From Prostheceraeus crozeri (Eukaryota; Platyhelminthes; Polycladida; Euryleptidae): DNA of 64,000 nucleotides. The position numbers and the translations under genes were made by a program. The stretch covers positions 372,001-436,000 of the forward strand of contig CAJQUW010001793.1 in the NCBI GenBank assembly GCA_907163375.1. The letters run 5' to 3'. The notes under the pieces were generated by a model. That model was not told where the DNA came from. It saw nothing but the letters and a program-made list of their open reading frames with translations, and did not search any database. Below, in pieces: positions 27,111 to 38,580 of this stretch. Numbering within the stretch: position 1 is the stretch's first letter; each line of letters opens with the position of its first letter.

Positions 27111-27490
27111 GCAACTTAACCTCCTCGGGTTGAGACGTGTCAAGAATCTTACGGGTGAAAACTCACTAACGAGTTGCAGCCGCTTTCCGTCAGACAGGGT
27201 GTTGCTTCACTCACTTTTCTACAGATACTATCTCGGTAGAAGCAGCTCTGCAATAAATGAGTGCGTAGCCTACCTAAACCTAAGATCTCCAGAAGCAGAC
27301 GCAGAGCTAATGCACTCACATGTCATCATGTGAGCTTAGAACGCACTCGTACTTAGAGCCGCTCGAAAAGCCATTTTGTTCGTACAACATAGCTTTGGAA
27401 TCAGACCACCCCCAGGGCTTCCTCAAACCACTTTCCCTGACCAATGTAATCTTGATGCTTTCAAGAGGTGTACGGACAGGCTTCTGATGG
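27111..27490 (+). pseudogene. 3' end of the LINE RT ORF interrupted by the Polinton
   Basis: Starting at the second GCAACT copy, the frame reads QLNLLGLRRVKNLTG, then VLLHSLFYRYYLGRSSSA to HSHVIM and a stop. That is the post-RT segment of Jockey/CR1-like ORF2 (LSLFYRYY.GRCSxEL). It is in phase with the left part that ends at 7229. Degenerate C-terminal blocks (FPDQCNLDAFKRCTDRLL) continue in shifted frames to about 27490. Confidence 0.75.
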
Positions 27491-28831
27491 GGACAACCCA
27501 TGAGTTATTGGTTCTTGCTTAGTTTTTATATATTTTACATCCTCTTATTTGTCTATTCACATTTTGCCACCTTATTTTCATTTTCAGTGTTTCTGTACTT
27601 AGTTATATAGTTATGAGTTATACATCTTTTTACTTCACTGCTACACAATGGCTTAGTTATTTAGTTCCTCACTTCCTTTCTTCCATTTTCTGCCTCTTTG
27701 CCTTTAATCCTATGTTGAGGGACACCTTGGGAAAATTTTGGTTTTATGAGAGATTTTTTGAATACATAAGTGAAAACGTTTTGCTTTTGAAGGAATTTCC
27801 TTTGATCAACAACTCATCAATTATTATGTGATTATTGGTGTTGCTGCAAGAAAACCATTGAGGAATGATGCCACTATAGCAGTTATGAGGGCGAGATATT
27901 TTTCGAAAGTCTGTGAATTTCATTTGCTTCTTTTGTTTGCTTAACACCAGGATTTTCCAATTGATAGATACTCACCATCAGTATAAGTATTATCAATTTG
28001 GCACATTAACATGGTTAAAGGTCGAACCGTTGCATATTTATGAATTAAGAATATCTGTGGAAATTTCTTCATTCTCCTAAATTAGGCATACATGTTAATG
28101 AATTACTATTCTATATGGAAGTGCATCTGGATCCCTGCGCGGAACTCAGTGTGCTTCATGGAAATTTTCGGTTCGGTTTGGAAACACTGGATACACAAGC
28201 AAGGAGCGAATCGCGATGTCAGACAGTAGCAACTGTCTCACAAGAGAAACATGTTTGGATGATATCTTAGTAGGTTGTCATCTGATTAATCTGAACTCAG
28301 ATTTACTCGCAATGAATAGCCAATCATAGTCTTTGGATGAACGCTTAATATGTCGAATCAGAATTGAACCAGAATTTCGGGGACTTTAAAACACCAATCA
28401 AACACATGTATATCAGGTGAGATGCCATGTCAATTGATAAACATACTGCGAATCCTGGCCCGCGGACCGGGGTTTGCCCGACCCTACTTTAGATGCTGCA
28501 GCGTACATTGACCAAATATTGAAAATATGCTAATTTCAAAATCAAAAAAAAATGATAAAATACAAAATGAATTATAGTGACAAGTTCAAGATACTTGTTG
28601 AATTGTGGATAGTTGCTTCTGATGATGTGCAGCGACCATGAAAACGCTTAGGTTATTCTTCATTTTTCAAGTCGCTTGCTTGTGATACAACTTTCATATA
28701 ATAATTGGTTATTTACAATTAACTCAACCAAAACAGGATGAACTCACTATCATCAAGATGTCCTTTCACTTGTATTGTAGCATATGTGAACAATTCCTAG
28801 CCATCAAAGTCTTATATTTTTCCAACTGTAG
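27491..28831. other. No gene; isolated hAT-like fragment near 28455
   Basis: No coding region recognised. The stretch CTGGCCCGCGGACCGGGGTT at 28457-28476 resembles a fragment common in invertebrate hAT-derived repeats, but no matching opposite end was found. Confidence 0.35.
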
Positions 28832-29239
28832 GATGTTTTTGCTATTGTAGATGTGGATTTGGACCCATATAGAACATTCTGCCCTCGTGTTGGTTGTGAA
28901 ACCGTATGCCGCTTGACAAAACATGAATCAGAGTCATCATTATTTTCGCTATCGAAAGAGCGGCCATTGGCAGCACATCCTGTGGCATGTCGGATGTGTA
29001 CATTTACGTTCTGCTCCGTGTGCAAGGAACCGTGGCATGGTGGTGGACTGAGTTGTGATGATGCTGCTCGAGGTAAAGAGACCGGACCATGCGTTCCGTA
29101 TGGGCCCGTGGCTACCAACGCAAATATCAAGCGCTGTCCGGTTTGCCATATCCCAATCGAACGAAATATGGGGTGTGCACAGATGATGTGCAAGCGTTGT
29201 CGACACGTCTTCTGTTGGTACTGCCTTGCTTCCCTCGAT
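28832..29239 (+). CDS. Host exon: IBR-RING2 of an RNF144-type RBR E3 ubiquitin ligase
   Basis: One exon of 408 nt (136 codons, phase 0 at both ends), with acceptor TTTTTCCAACTGTAG before 28832 and donor GAT/gtgagt at 29239/29240. It encodes DPYRTFCPRVGCETVC, an IBR (CRMCTFTFCSVCKEPWH) and RING2 (KRCPVCHIPIERNMGCAQMM, then CKRCRHVFCWYC). The Cys of NMGCAQMMC corresponds to the catalytic, ubiquitin-accepting Cys of RBR ligases. This matches RNF144A/B over the IBR and RING2. No other exon of the gene was recognised in the window; RING1 should lie upstream and the C-terminal membrane segment downstream. RNF144 proteins are membrane-anchored E3 ligases. This is the only host coding exon I can identify. 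Confidence 0.8.
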
Positions 29240-30359
29240 GTGAGTAACTGGAAAATCGATGTTTTTCTTGCAGAATACTGATAATTTTGTAGAATGGTTT
29301 CACCTCTTATTCGATGGATGTCATAGTGAAACAAAGTAGTTCAATAATCAGATACCAACTTAAATCAATGGAAATGCTGCAACGGTCTTACAACAAGTGT
29401 GCAGTTACTCGAAAGAGGAATGGATTTCAACGAAAGGATTGCGGGTGTTTACAGAAGCAGAGATGGAAATGCAGCTATTTTATATCATTTTTGTAGGAGA
29501 TTAGTTCTAAAGCTCCCTTGATAAATTTGTAGTTGAACTAATTAAATTTAATGATTTTTTTCTGAATCATGTTCTGGTTATCAGGATAGATAAAGATTTA
29601 GCAATTGCTATTATGATAATTATCAATTTATTGCCCACCTGCGTCAAATGGATAGCGTTACTCAATTCAAGCAAAGGTGTGAAAGAAACAAAGATAGTCA
29701 AACATACTTTGTGAGGTAGTGGGTTACAGCATTTCAATCATGCTTCACTCTCCGTGACTAGTCAATGCCCACTAAGTTCTGCAGGATGCGATCGATGAAA
29801 ACTGAGATGTCAAGAGGGATGGCGATTCGTATCTCTCACTTGTCATACAACCCATGAAATCAAACGATCAAGAGAAATATAAAGCATGCATGAGACTACA
29901 TTAATTTACAAGCAGTGTTGATGGTTAAATGTTGGGAGGGGAGGGGTAGTCGATCAATTATATAGTCAGTGAGTGATTCGAATGGCGCCTACAGAACTGA
30001 TAGCTCGGGATTGGAATTTGGAAATATGAAAAAATGCGATTGCATAAGTTTTCTTTATGTGATAATTGCAAAGATTCATAAGGTCGCCATAACAGATGAA
30101 GCTTTTTTTTCTCATCAGATGACAAAAGATGGTTAGATAGTTTCTCTCAGTCTTACAACCTTTGACATGATTAGGTTCAATTAAAGATAAGAAGCAATGA
30201 TAATGTTCAGGATACATGAATGCATATGTAAACTGCAAATAACCTTAAAGCGATGAACTTTTAACATTTATGCATGAAAAGCGTGAATCATGACAAAAAA
30301 CGTCAATTCAAAGCGCCCGGAATTTTACATACATTGACCTGGAAAACGCGGATGTTGGC
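29240..30359. other. No recognised feature (probable intron of the RNF144-like gene)
   Basis: It follows the splice donor at 29240. No further exon, repeat or RNA gene was recognised. Confidence 0.4.
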
Positions 30360-30880
30360 CTCGAAGAAAGGACACGTCTAGTCATCATTTCCACCCCTCA
30401 CAAACTAAAATCGATGTTCATTGCTCATTTTGCGTCCCTAAAGACGCATGCAACTATCAACACTATCTATTTGCTGCCCCATGATAGACTTAGAATGCCG
30501 AATGCAGTTTTGATTGCCGCCCGTCACAGACATATCATCCAACACTGTTTATTTGCCGCCCATCTCATACAAAATCGCTTAAGATCATTCATTCTCCACC
30601 CCAAATTAGACTCAAAGGGTCCAATGCAGCATTAATTTACAACGCTCTGTTACGGATATCATCCAACATGGCACATTCGCTGCCACTAAATAAACGCATA
30701 CAACTCCCAAAGCTATCCATTTGCAACCCCATTTATTAGATCGAGAAGGGCCCAATGGAGCTTTAATTTTGTTATTTAATTGCCGCCTTCGCAGAGAAAG
30801 TCTGTCCAACATTGATCATTTATCGCCCATCGTTGACTCAAAGGGAGGTAGTGTAAATTGCCGCCCCTCACAGTCAAATA
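30360..30880. repeat. Degenerate tandem repeat with GCCGCCC/GCTGCCC core
   Basis: Blocks of roughly 100 bp repeat the pattern ATTTGC(T/C)GCCC, a CTCA-AAGG or CTTAGAATG part, and CA(A/T)CATCCAACA. The best examples are near 30472, 30517, 30549, 30722 and 30861. Units are too diverged to fix an exact period by eye. Confidence 0.5.
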
Positions 30881-30885
30881 TTTCT

Positions 30886-31049
30886 AAGAAAAAGCAAGAT
30901 AATTGTCTTCGGCCGAAAATTCTCTCTATTTGTAGAAATAAGTCACAATAAAATAAATTAGATAAAATTTTTAGTGATTGATTTTATAGTGACTTATAGT
31001 TACAAATAGAGAAAATTTTCGGTCGAGGACAATTATCTTGCTTTTTCTT
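30886..31049. repeat. Fold-back element (about 60-bp arms)
   Basis: AAGAAAAAGCAAGATAATTG at 30886 pairs with CAATTATCTTGCTTTTTCTT ending at 31049. Pairing continues inward through CGGCCGAAAATTCTCTC to AGTCAC, with few mismatches and a loop of about 42 bp. Confidence 0.85.
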
Positions 31050-32459
31050 GCTGAATTACCGACCGATGTTAGCTATTGAACAAATATTTTCTAACATCGT
31101 TCATTTGCTGCCGACATCTTTGGAAACTTCAATAATTGGTTAATAGCCGATTTTCATTAAAATAATATCACCGTATGAAGAATTTAAAGAGAATAATTAT
31201 ATTTTGCACGTGCCGCTTTGAAAATTCGATGTACTGATTGTTTTGATGCTGGATTCATTGAAGCTGTTATATTTCATTGTCATTGGATGTGGCTGATCCT
31301 CATAAGAAATTTTATGTAAATGTTCTAATTACAGAGGAATGTTCACTTCATGTATCAAATGTAGCAAGTCTCATTAGATTATTTTTCAATGCATCATGGA
31401 ATGAATCATATTGTCATGAACTTTGTCGAGGGGTGAATATTTTTCAATTTTATCAAGGCTCTCCTGGTTTTACCATTTTCAGGAGGATAAAAAAATAAAA
31501 AGTCGGTAATTACACGTCGCAATTCAAATTAGATAACAATCTGCGGGATCATGTAAAGCGATGTTCTAAATGGCTCGTTAATGCCTCACTTGCGAGAGTT
31601 TTCACAATTGACGTCAGTAGGAGGAGACGAATGACAAAATCCTAGTTGACTAAAGTAGAGTTTGGATGTCCACATTCTTATCTTCATCATTTGAAATAAA
31701 TTTCGGCTGAATTAATGTGTACAATAGGTTCTATATGAAAACAGATAATTGTTTCTTATGTCCTCATCAAATTTGAAATCGTTCTATTGTTTCAGTCAAT
31801 CAGATTATTATATCAGCGCGGAAGAAGAACTACATAGTACTTTTGAATTTTTTATGCTCTGTCCAACCTATCGAAATTTTCCAACTACTTTTAGTTCAAT
31901 CGAATGTTCGGTATCCATCAGTATGCTCATAGTATATAACCATGGAAATAGATTGTTTATCTTAAGTTGAATAGAATGGAAATTGACCCAAGGTCGACGC
32001 CCATTCGGGGGAACTAAGTTGGGGCATGAAGAGCAAATGAAAAGCCTAGAATTACACATGTGACTGATTCTAACCCAACGTTTCTGCCGCTGATAAGTGT
32101 ATCCATGTGAAAGTGCGTGCGATTTTTGTGCCACTATTGTGAATTGCATGAAGCTTTACTTTCATTCTAGTGGTCTTATCGTCATAAATTTCTATGGTAT
32201 ATAACCGTATAGCTTCCAGTGCTTCCCGCATAGTTGATCGAGACGCGAAACGTCGAATATTTCACGCAGCATAGTGAATGAAATATTAAGTGGAAGCGCG
32301 CTAGAGTGCTTAAAGATTGAATACGTGGCTTCTTTTTGCATTATTTAAATTGACGGAGTACCACGGTTCGACGATATTGTCTGTTTGGTTACAGGATATT
32401 TCCAAGCATTTTTTGACCGCATTTTCACGAAAATCGGTGATAGAGCAACGAATTAGCAC
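31050..32459. other. No recognised feature
   Basis: No coding frame with recognisable motif and no repeat termini seen. Confidence 0.4.
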
Positions 32460-32708
32460 GACGATATAGTGTTTGAATAAACCGTCCATCATTGAATTAT
32501 CGGTTGTAGGAGCCAGGGTTAACCATATGAGCGGTTTTGATGTGAAAACATTTCGTTTTGTTACACCCAATGTATTTCACATGCCACCGGCATGCATTAT
32601 CACGTTCATGCTTGCCGGTGGCATGTGAAATGAATGTGATGTAAAAATGTTTTCCCATTAAAACCGCTCATCTGGTTAACCCTGACTCCTAAAACTGACG
32701 ATATAGTG
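32460..32708. repeat. Nested palindromic fold-back element with 12-bp flanking repeats
   Basis: GACGATATAGTG occurs at 32460-32471 and 32697-32708. Between them, AGGAGCCAGGGTTAACCATA (near 32508) is inverted at about 32672-32692. An inner perfect hairpin TTTCACATGCCACCGGCATG pairs with its partner at about 32611-32630. The direct repeats may be a target duplication, making this a palindromic MITE. Confidence 0.65.
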
Positions 32709-35280
32709 ATTATCAGTTTTTCTAGACGTTTATATTTAATTTATTAGATGCAAGAAAAATTATTCAGTGGTGCCAAAGGAATGTCTCGCTGTCATTCACG
32801 AATTATTGAACGTTGTTGGAATTTTACAGCATAAAAATATGCTTACCATTCTCCCGACATTCCTAATTGAATTTGACTGCTACTCGAACTCCTTCCTGTA
32901 AATTTCGCCATAGAATAGCTAACTTGTATGCTCTTGTTATTGCTATTTTTGTAATGGCTTGTGACAGATCTGTCCATTTATGGACGCAGCTCTCATCTGT
33001 CTGCGATAGTTTTAGCCATTTATAAGCAAGCTGAGCATAATTTGACCCAAATAGCCTACAATCTGGATACACACTTAATCACACTTGTGAATATAGAGTA
33101 ACCTCAAAATCATTCCTTCTTACAAGAACTATATAGTAATGTAGGTCTACATGATCTAACTGCACATAGCCTATGGGCTTCTTTCTTAATAGTCCTTCTT
33201 CATCCATGTCACAGTTGTGTGATTTTTCTCGCAAATCGAAACTTTAGTTGTCTCACGAATGTAAAATAACACAGAGAACATCAAAGACTGAAATTCAAAG
33301 CTCTGATTTGGATACGCATGCCTATGATTAGTGATCTCACTCCATGTAAGTTTTGTAATTCCGTCGCGCTGTTTTTGAAAAATGATTTAAGCAATTTTAG
33401 TGTGACAAAGGTAGCGCATTTTTTACATGTGACTGAATTGTATTTGACTAGCTTTTATTCTTGCGTATGCATGTGTTGAGTGCCAAGCAAGAACATAAGT
33501 GTCACATGTATTTTGAGATGATAGCCACAGGTTTTACTAGACATAGGTTTGAGCCAGAGCAAACGATTGATCGCAATGCTGCTGCACCGGGCCTAGTAAT
33601 ATTCTATGTAATCTGAGTCAAAAACAGAAAAGAAACCCTAATCGGCAATTTTCAACATTTCGTGTATACGTAGGAGTAGAAATTATTTGAAATGATTGGA
33701 AGTAGGTTGTGCAGATGCCGTGCTTCAATCTAACTACATAAAAGATACGAAACAAGCTTCGCAGTGTAGTTTATATCTACCAGTTCTTAAATGGGTTTCC
33801 ATGCTGTCGATCACTTACATTAACTTAAGTGACATGTTTGTGTAGCTGTGATGAATCTGTTTAAGGGACGAATAGTTGCCGAATACCTAATGGTCCGTAT
33901 GTTGATGTTTGATTGTGATGATCCATAGGTAAATGTATTTTTCCTTAAAGATTTACCAGCAGATCTTGCTGTAAATTGCTTCTTGCTAATCAGCTCCTGC
34001 TGCTCTTTAGATATTGCTGAAGAATAAAACTGCATTAACACACGTCACACCTTCTACTCTTCACATAAGAGAAGATCTCTTCATGATGAGAATAGACGTT
34101 TGTGTCTTCAAGTTAAAATCAATTGTTCTACTCTGACGCTTTGCACCAATGATTACAGAAATATAACAGACAATGAAATTTGTGAAATTATGAAAACTTT
34201 ATTAGAAATTAGTATTCCAGCGACTTTTGAAGTGTTTCAACACGCCTAACTTTGGTCCTTTTAAAGCATGAAATGCTATTGACCAAAATTTTATGAAAAG
34301 TCTCAGGATAAATATGTTTGATACATCTCCAAATGATGATATGAGATTTTTATAGAAAAGTTTTGTTTATGATAGAATTTCATCTGGAAATTTGTTTGCA
34401 TGACTTCATCTCTAAGTCTGTTCATCACACGAAATTTTCTAATTTCTTTAGCGCTCTTTGTTCGCAGCAGGTGAATATTTGCGTTGAAATCTTAAACATA
34501 CTTTATTTATATCGATAAGTCAAGAGAAAGAGAAAATTGATGATAGAAAACTAATAATTAGTTTAATACTTCTTTTCGCAAAAATGTTTGCTAAGGCCTA
34601 CTCTGCTGGTCCTACTTGTGTTTTGCATATGCCAATTTAATCTAATCATAAATTAACTATCATCTGTTTATATTATGAGACCTAAATTACAATAAATCAG
34701 CATTAATGAATTTTTAATAAATATTCGGTGCAACTCCTCTTCATTTTTTCCTCAAGTTGATGAATTTGTATGGTTAGCTTGGATGGATTTTAGTATCAGG
34801 TAGTTATCTGAGCGTCAGTAATAGAACTCATTAATAGTAATGTAATCGATCACGGATTTCAGGGATTTGCATTTTTTTGTATGCACACGGAAATGCACAG
34901 ATTGTATTTTGTATATTTGTCCATAATGCATGAACAAATCAGTCAGGGTGGCTGTCACAAGAATTCTTAACATACATTGCTTATTAATAGGAAAATGAGA
35001 TGACTATAAGAAAGTTTAAAGGGCATGGGTCTGAAGCTCGCTACAGCGGCATAGCAGTTACGCTTTACGTCTCCTTTTGAAGAGCATAGTGCTTTCAGAA
35101 AATCTATGGGAACTGGATTGAGAGTTCCACAACTTGGGCCCCGAACCGCAAAAGCTATTCTATTCATGCGATTTGACACAACAAGTTGATATACTGCAAT
35201 GAGATCGTAGAGAAGTATTCGTAGTTTTCACCTGAAGTAGATTGCTCAAGTATTTTCGGCTTCCTCCACACATACATGTA
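32709..35280. other. No recognised feature
   Basis: No gene-like frame, RNA gene or transposon terminus recognised. Reading frames are short. Confidence 0.4.
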
Positions 35281-36048
35281 CATACATTCAGGGTGGCCAA
35301 ATGGTCCCTATTTAGGGGACTGGCCCCTATTTGTCCTGATTATGGGTCCAGGTCCCTAAAATATGGACTTGTTAAAAAAGTTAATGAAACTCCATAAAAT
35401 TTGCATAAATGCCTACTGTTACTGAAGTACGAATGATTTTTCATGAATTTCTTGATGGAAAAAGGATTTAACATCAATCAATATGCTCATCAATATATAT
35501 TATACTTCTTAGGTCGTATACGTAAGATCAAGTGGCTCTTACAATTTTGTAGTTGACGTTTTTTGACGGGAGGTGGTTCATCATAGGTTGAAGGAAAGAA
35601 ATATAACGTACTCCCTGTGATTTATCCATAACAGTTTATTGCCAAAAATGTATACAAGCGACAGACGTTCCGCGACACAGTCGCAGCCTCAGTGTCTGGT
35701 AAAAATCGTGCAGAATGTGCCGAACAAATCTGCGAACGTGCTTTAATACTGTCGAGAGCATCTCTCAATCCGACCAGCTCGTGTTTACGGTTTATATCTA
35801 GATTCATATCTCGTATGTCGTCGTCGTCGCCACTCGAGTCGAGTAAGGCGCCAAGATGCTTAATATGAATCAATGAGGGTAGTAGATGCAGAGTAGTCAT
35901 TACAGACAGTAAGTAATCAATATAGACACATGTAGTCAAATGGATGAATATAGTCACAGATTAATCAAAAAGATTTGTCAATAAGTGAGTGAGCTCTCAG
36001 ATGTGATAGGAGGCCAATACGGGCGCGGCACACACGAGCGCACACCTC

Positions 36049-37345
36049 TCAAGCGTACCCGTCTATTGCTCCTGTGACGTTGGGCGCCGCTACCGCATCC
36101 TTCCTCTGTTGACGCACAGCGGCTTCCTCCTCCAACCGGTTCTTTTCGAAGTCAGCCGCTCCTTGATGGACGGTCTGTCGCCAGGCCCACTTGTCGGAGT
36201 CAATCCCACAGCTCCTCAATGTCTCTTTCAATGCATCATTGAAACGCTTCATCGGCCTTCCCACCGCGCAGCTTCCTGTCCTTAGCTCTGAGTAGTACAC
36301 TTGCTTCGGAAACCTGGATTCTGTCATTCTGGGTACGTGGCCTGTCCATCGCAACCGGTGCTCGACCATTTCGGCATCAATACTATTAGTGTTGCATTCT
36401 TGCAAGACGCTGGCGTTGATTCTCCGGCTCTGCACCTAACACAAAGAATCACTCGCAAATACCGTTGCTGGTATCGTTCAAGCAGTTTTTTATGCTGCCG
36501 ATAGACCGTCCACGTTTTACTGCTGTACAGCATTGTCGGAACAATTATGGCTTTGTGCATAAGAACTTTCGTTGAGGGAGTCTACAGTAGTCATGGTTGG
36601 TGAAAAAACGCTTCTTCAGCTTTCCGAAGACTGTGGCTACCATGCTGATGCGATGGGTGATTTCTTCGTCAATCATGGTGGTTGCGGTTACTTGACTGCA
36701 CAAGTACTTGAATTTATCGACTACATTGAGCCGTACACTATTCACCACGATGTTGGGTGGGTTCACAGACGCCGAGGTAGCTGGGAAGCTTTGGTAGAGG
36801 ACTTCGGATTTGGCAACATTCAGGGTTAGTCCAAGTTTGTTGTATGCGGAGCTGGAAACGTTGGCAATCTCTTGTAGCTCTTCCTCACTACTAGCACAAA
36901 CCACTGCATCATCTTCATACTGCAGCTCTACAATTGGGCCGCGGAGGTTAAACACGCTAGGTGATTTCTTCCCCGGTAGGCAGATCTTTTTCCACGAGCT
37001 GGAGCATGGCCGCCATGAAGATAGAGAACAAAGTTGGGGCGAGAACGCAGCCCTGTTTCACGCCGGTGTTGACAAGACTGTTGCCGTCATGTCGTCATAG
37101 AAAGATCGGATAAAAGATGTGAATGATCGGTTAATAGAATCAAACGCTTTAGTATGATCAAAGAAGGCCACGTACAGAGGTTTTCGCTGTTCCCTGGATT
37201 TTTCTTGAAGCTACCTGAGGGTGAATATCATGTCAGTAGTGCTACGCTAAGACTTGAAACCGCACTGACTATCCGGCAGGATATCCTTAACCACAGCTGA
37301 TAGGCGCCTGAGGCAGACGCGAGCAAAAACTTTGCCAACGGTCGA
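36049..37345 (-). pseudogene. LINE reverse transcriptase fragment (RTE/Nimb-like), nested
   Basis: Read on the minus strand from 37345: LPDSQCGFKS, then RST-DMIFTLR, the KAFDSI catalytic block, YEDDAVVCASSEEELQ (degenerate YADD), AYNKLGLTLNVAKSEVLYQ, the YLGS-type segment and RLRWTGHVPRM with a SELRTGSCAVGRPMKRFND tail. These are consecutive blocks of a LINE RT and its C-terminal domain. Frameshifts and stops are frequent, so it is dead. Confidence 0.75.
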
Positions 37346-37359
37346 GCTTCTATTGGTGA

Positions 37360-37560
37360 TTTGAGTTTGTCAAGAATGTGGAGGTCAAAGTCTGAAATGG
37401 ACATTTTGCTGTTATGACTACTATTATCATGGTCGGAAAGGGCACTAGCATTATTGGATGACCTAAGGCTGATAGCATGTTCTTTATAACGACCGTAGAA
37501 AGGTCTGCTGGTTTGACCTTTGTAAGCTTTATTACAAAGTGATAAAATGGCAAAAACGGT
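37360..37560 (-). pseudogene. GIY-YIG endonuclease fragment
   Basis: The minus strand reads YKGQTSRPFYGRYKEH, then ALSDHDNSSHNSKMSISDFD and ILDKLKSPIEARLAK-like residues in one frame. This matches the GIY-YIG nuclease of Penelope-like elements (YxGQTxRxFxxRYKEH). It directly abuts the LINE RT fragment, so one element has inserted beside or into the other. Confidence 0.55.
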
Positions 37561-38580
37561 GATCACAAACATAGTGATCATATCTTGATAATTGGTCTCT
37601 TAATTTTATCATGAATATTTAGTGACACAAGAGAATATAAGAGACAGTACCGGTAGCCATTTAGCCTATCTATTCATGTATGTATCCTATGTATTCATTG
37701 ACATCACGTAAATGTACAATACATGATTCTATGTATACTGTACACGTAGTCATATACGTTATACAACTTTATTATTAACGCGGCTAGTTATATAGCTTTT
37801 ACTGTTGTTACAGAAATTCATTCTGGATGTAGAAATAGCACAGAAGAATCAGATTTAATTCTATCTTTACACTTACTACAATACTTATCTTTATAATGTA
37901 TCAAAATTTGTATCATATTTGTATTATATTATATTGTGATGAATTGTTTCAAAAATCATTGTGATACTTTTGTATCTTCATTATTTCGATATCATGGTGA
38001 ATGCTAGATAACCCATATGTGTACATCTGACTATTTTTGAAAATATACATCCACCGATATGCTATTTGATCATATACTTCTTATCTGCTGAGTATGTAGT
38101 CGATGCAATACCCAAATTTAAATTCCATACATCGTGTGAAGCTTCATGACTTTACGCTGTCAAGGGAATCTGTTTATTACGAACTGGTCTATTAGGACAA
38201 AATGAATACAATGTTATAATCCTCTCAAATAATCTCAAATAACCTCTTATAACTTGTGATATGTTGTCCATTAGATATTTTATCGAAATAGTTGATGTTT
38301 ATTGTGTACACAATTGATTATCATGTATTTTTAAAGGAGACTAAAAAAATTCAGTCATTCTCGCATATACATTTCCCAAAAAAGAAAGATGGAGGCCTCA
38401 TAGAATGTCAAGATTTTTCGGGCATATTGCGCTACAGTCGGGTTAGAAGTCAATATGAATTCCAATTAGTGTATAATATGCATAATTTGTGCCTATTTCT
38501 AGAGGCCTTATGAAGGTTTTCGATGATGAAATTCGAGGTCCCTATTTTTCGAAAAATTGTTTGGCCATCCTTCATACATT

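Larger units (their letters stand above)
35289..38572. mobile_element. hAT element with nested LINE and GIY-YIG fragments
   Basis: The left end CAGGGTGGCCAAATGGTCCC and the right end (reverse complement AAGGATGGCCAAACAATTTT) are imperfect hAT-type TIRs, flanked by an exact 8-bp duplication CATACATT at 35281-35288 and 38573-38580. Subterminal GGTCCCTA(T/A)(T/A) motifs occur at both ends. No hAT transposase is recognisable. About 1.5 kb of the interior is retroelement debris inserted on the minus strand. Confidence 0.75.

Noticed and set aside
35622-35957. 111-aa minus-strand ORF as a host gene
   Set aside because: It lies inside the hAT element, has no splice signals or known motif, and could be transposon debris.
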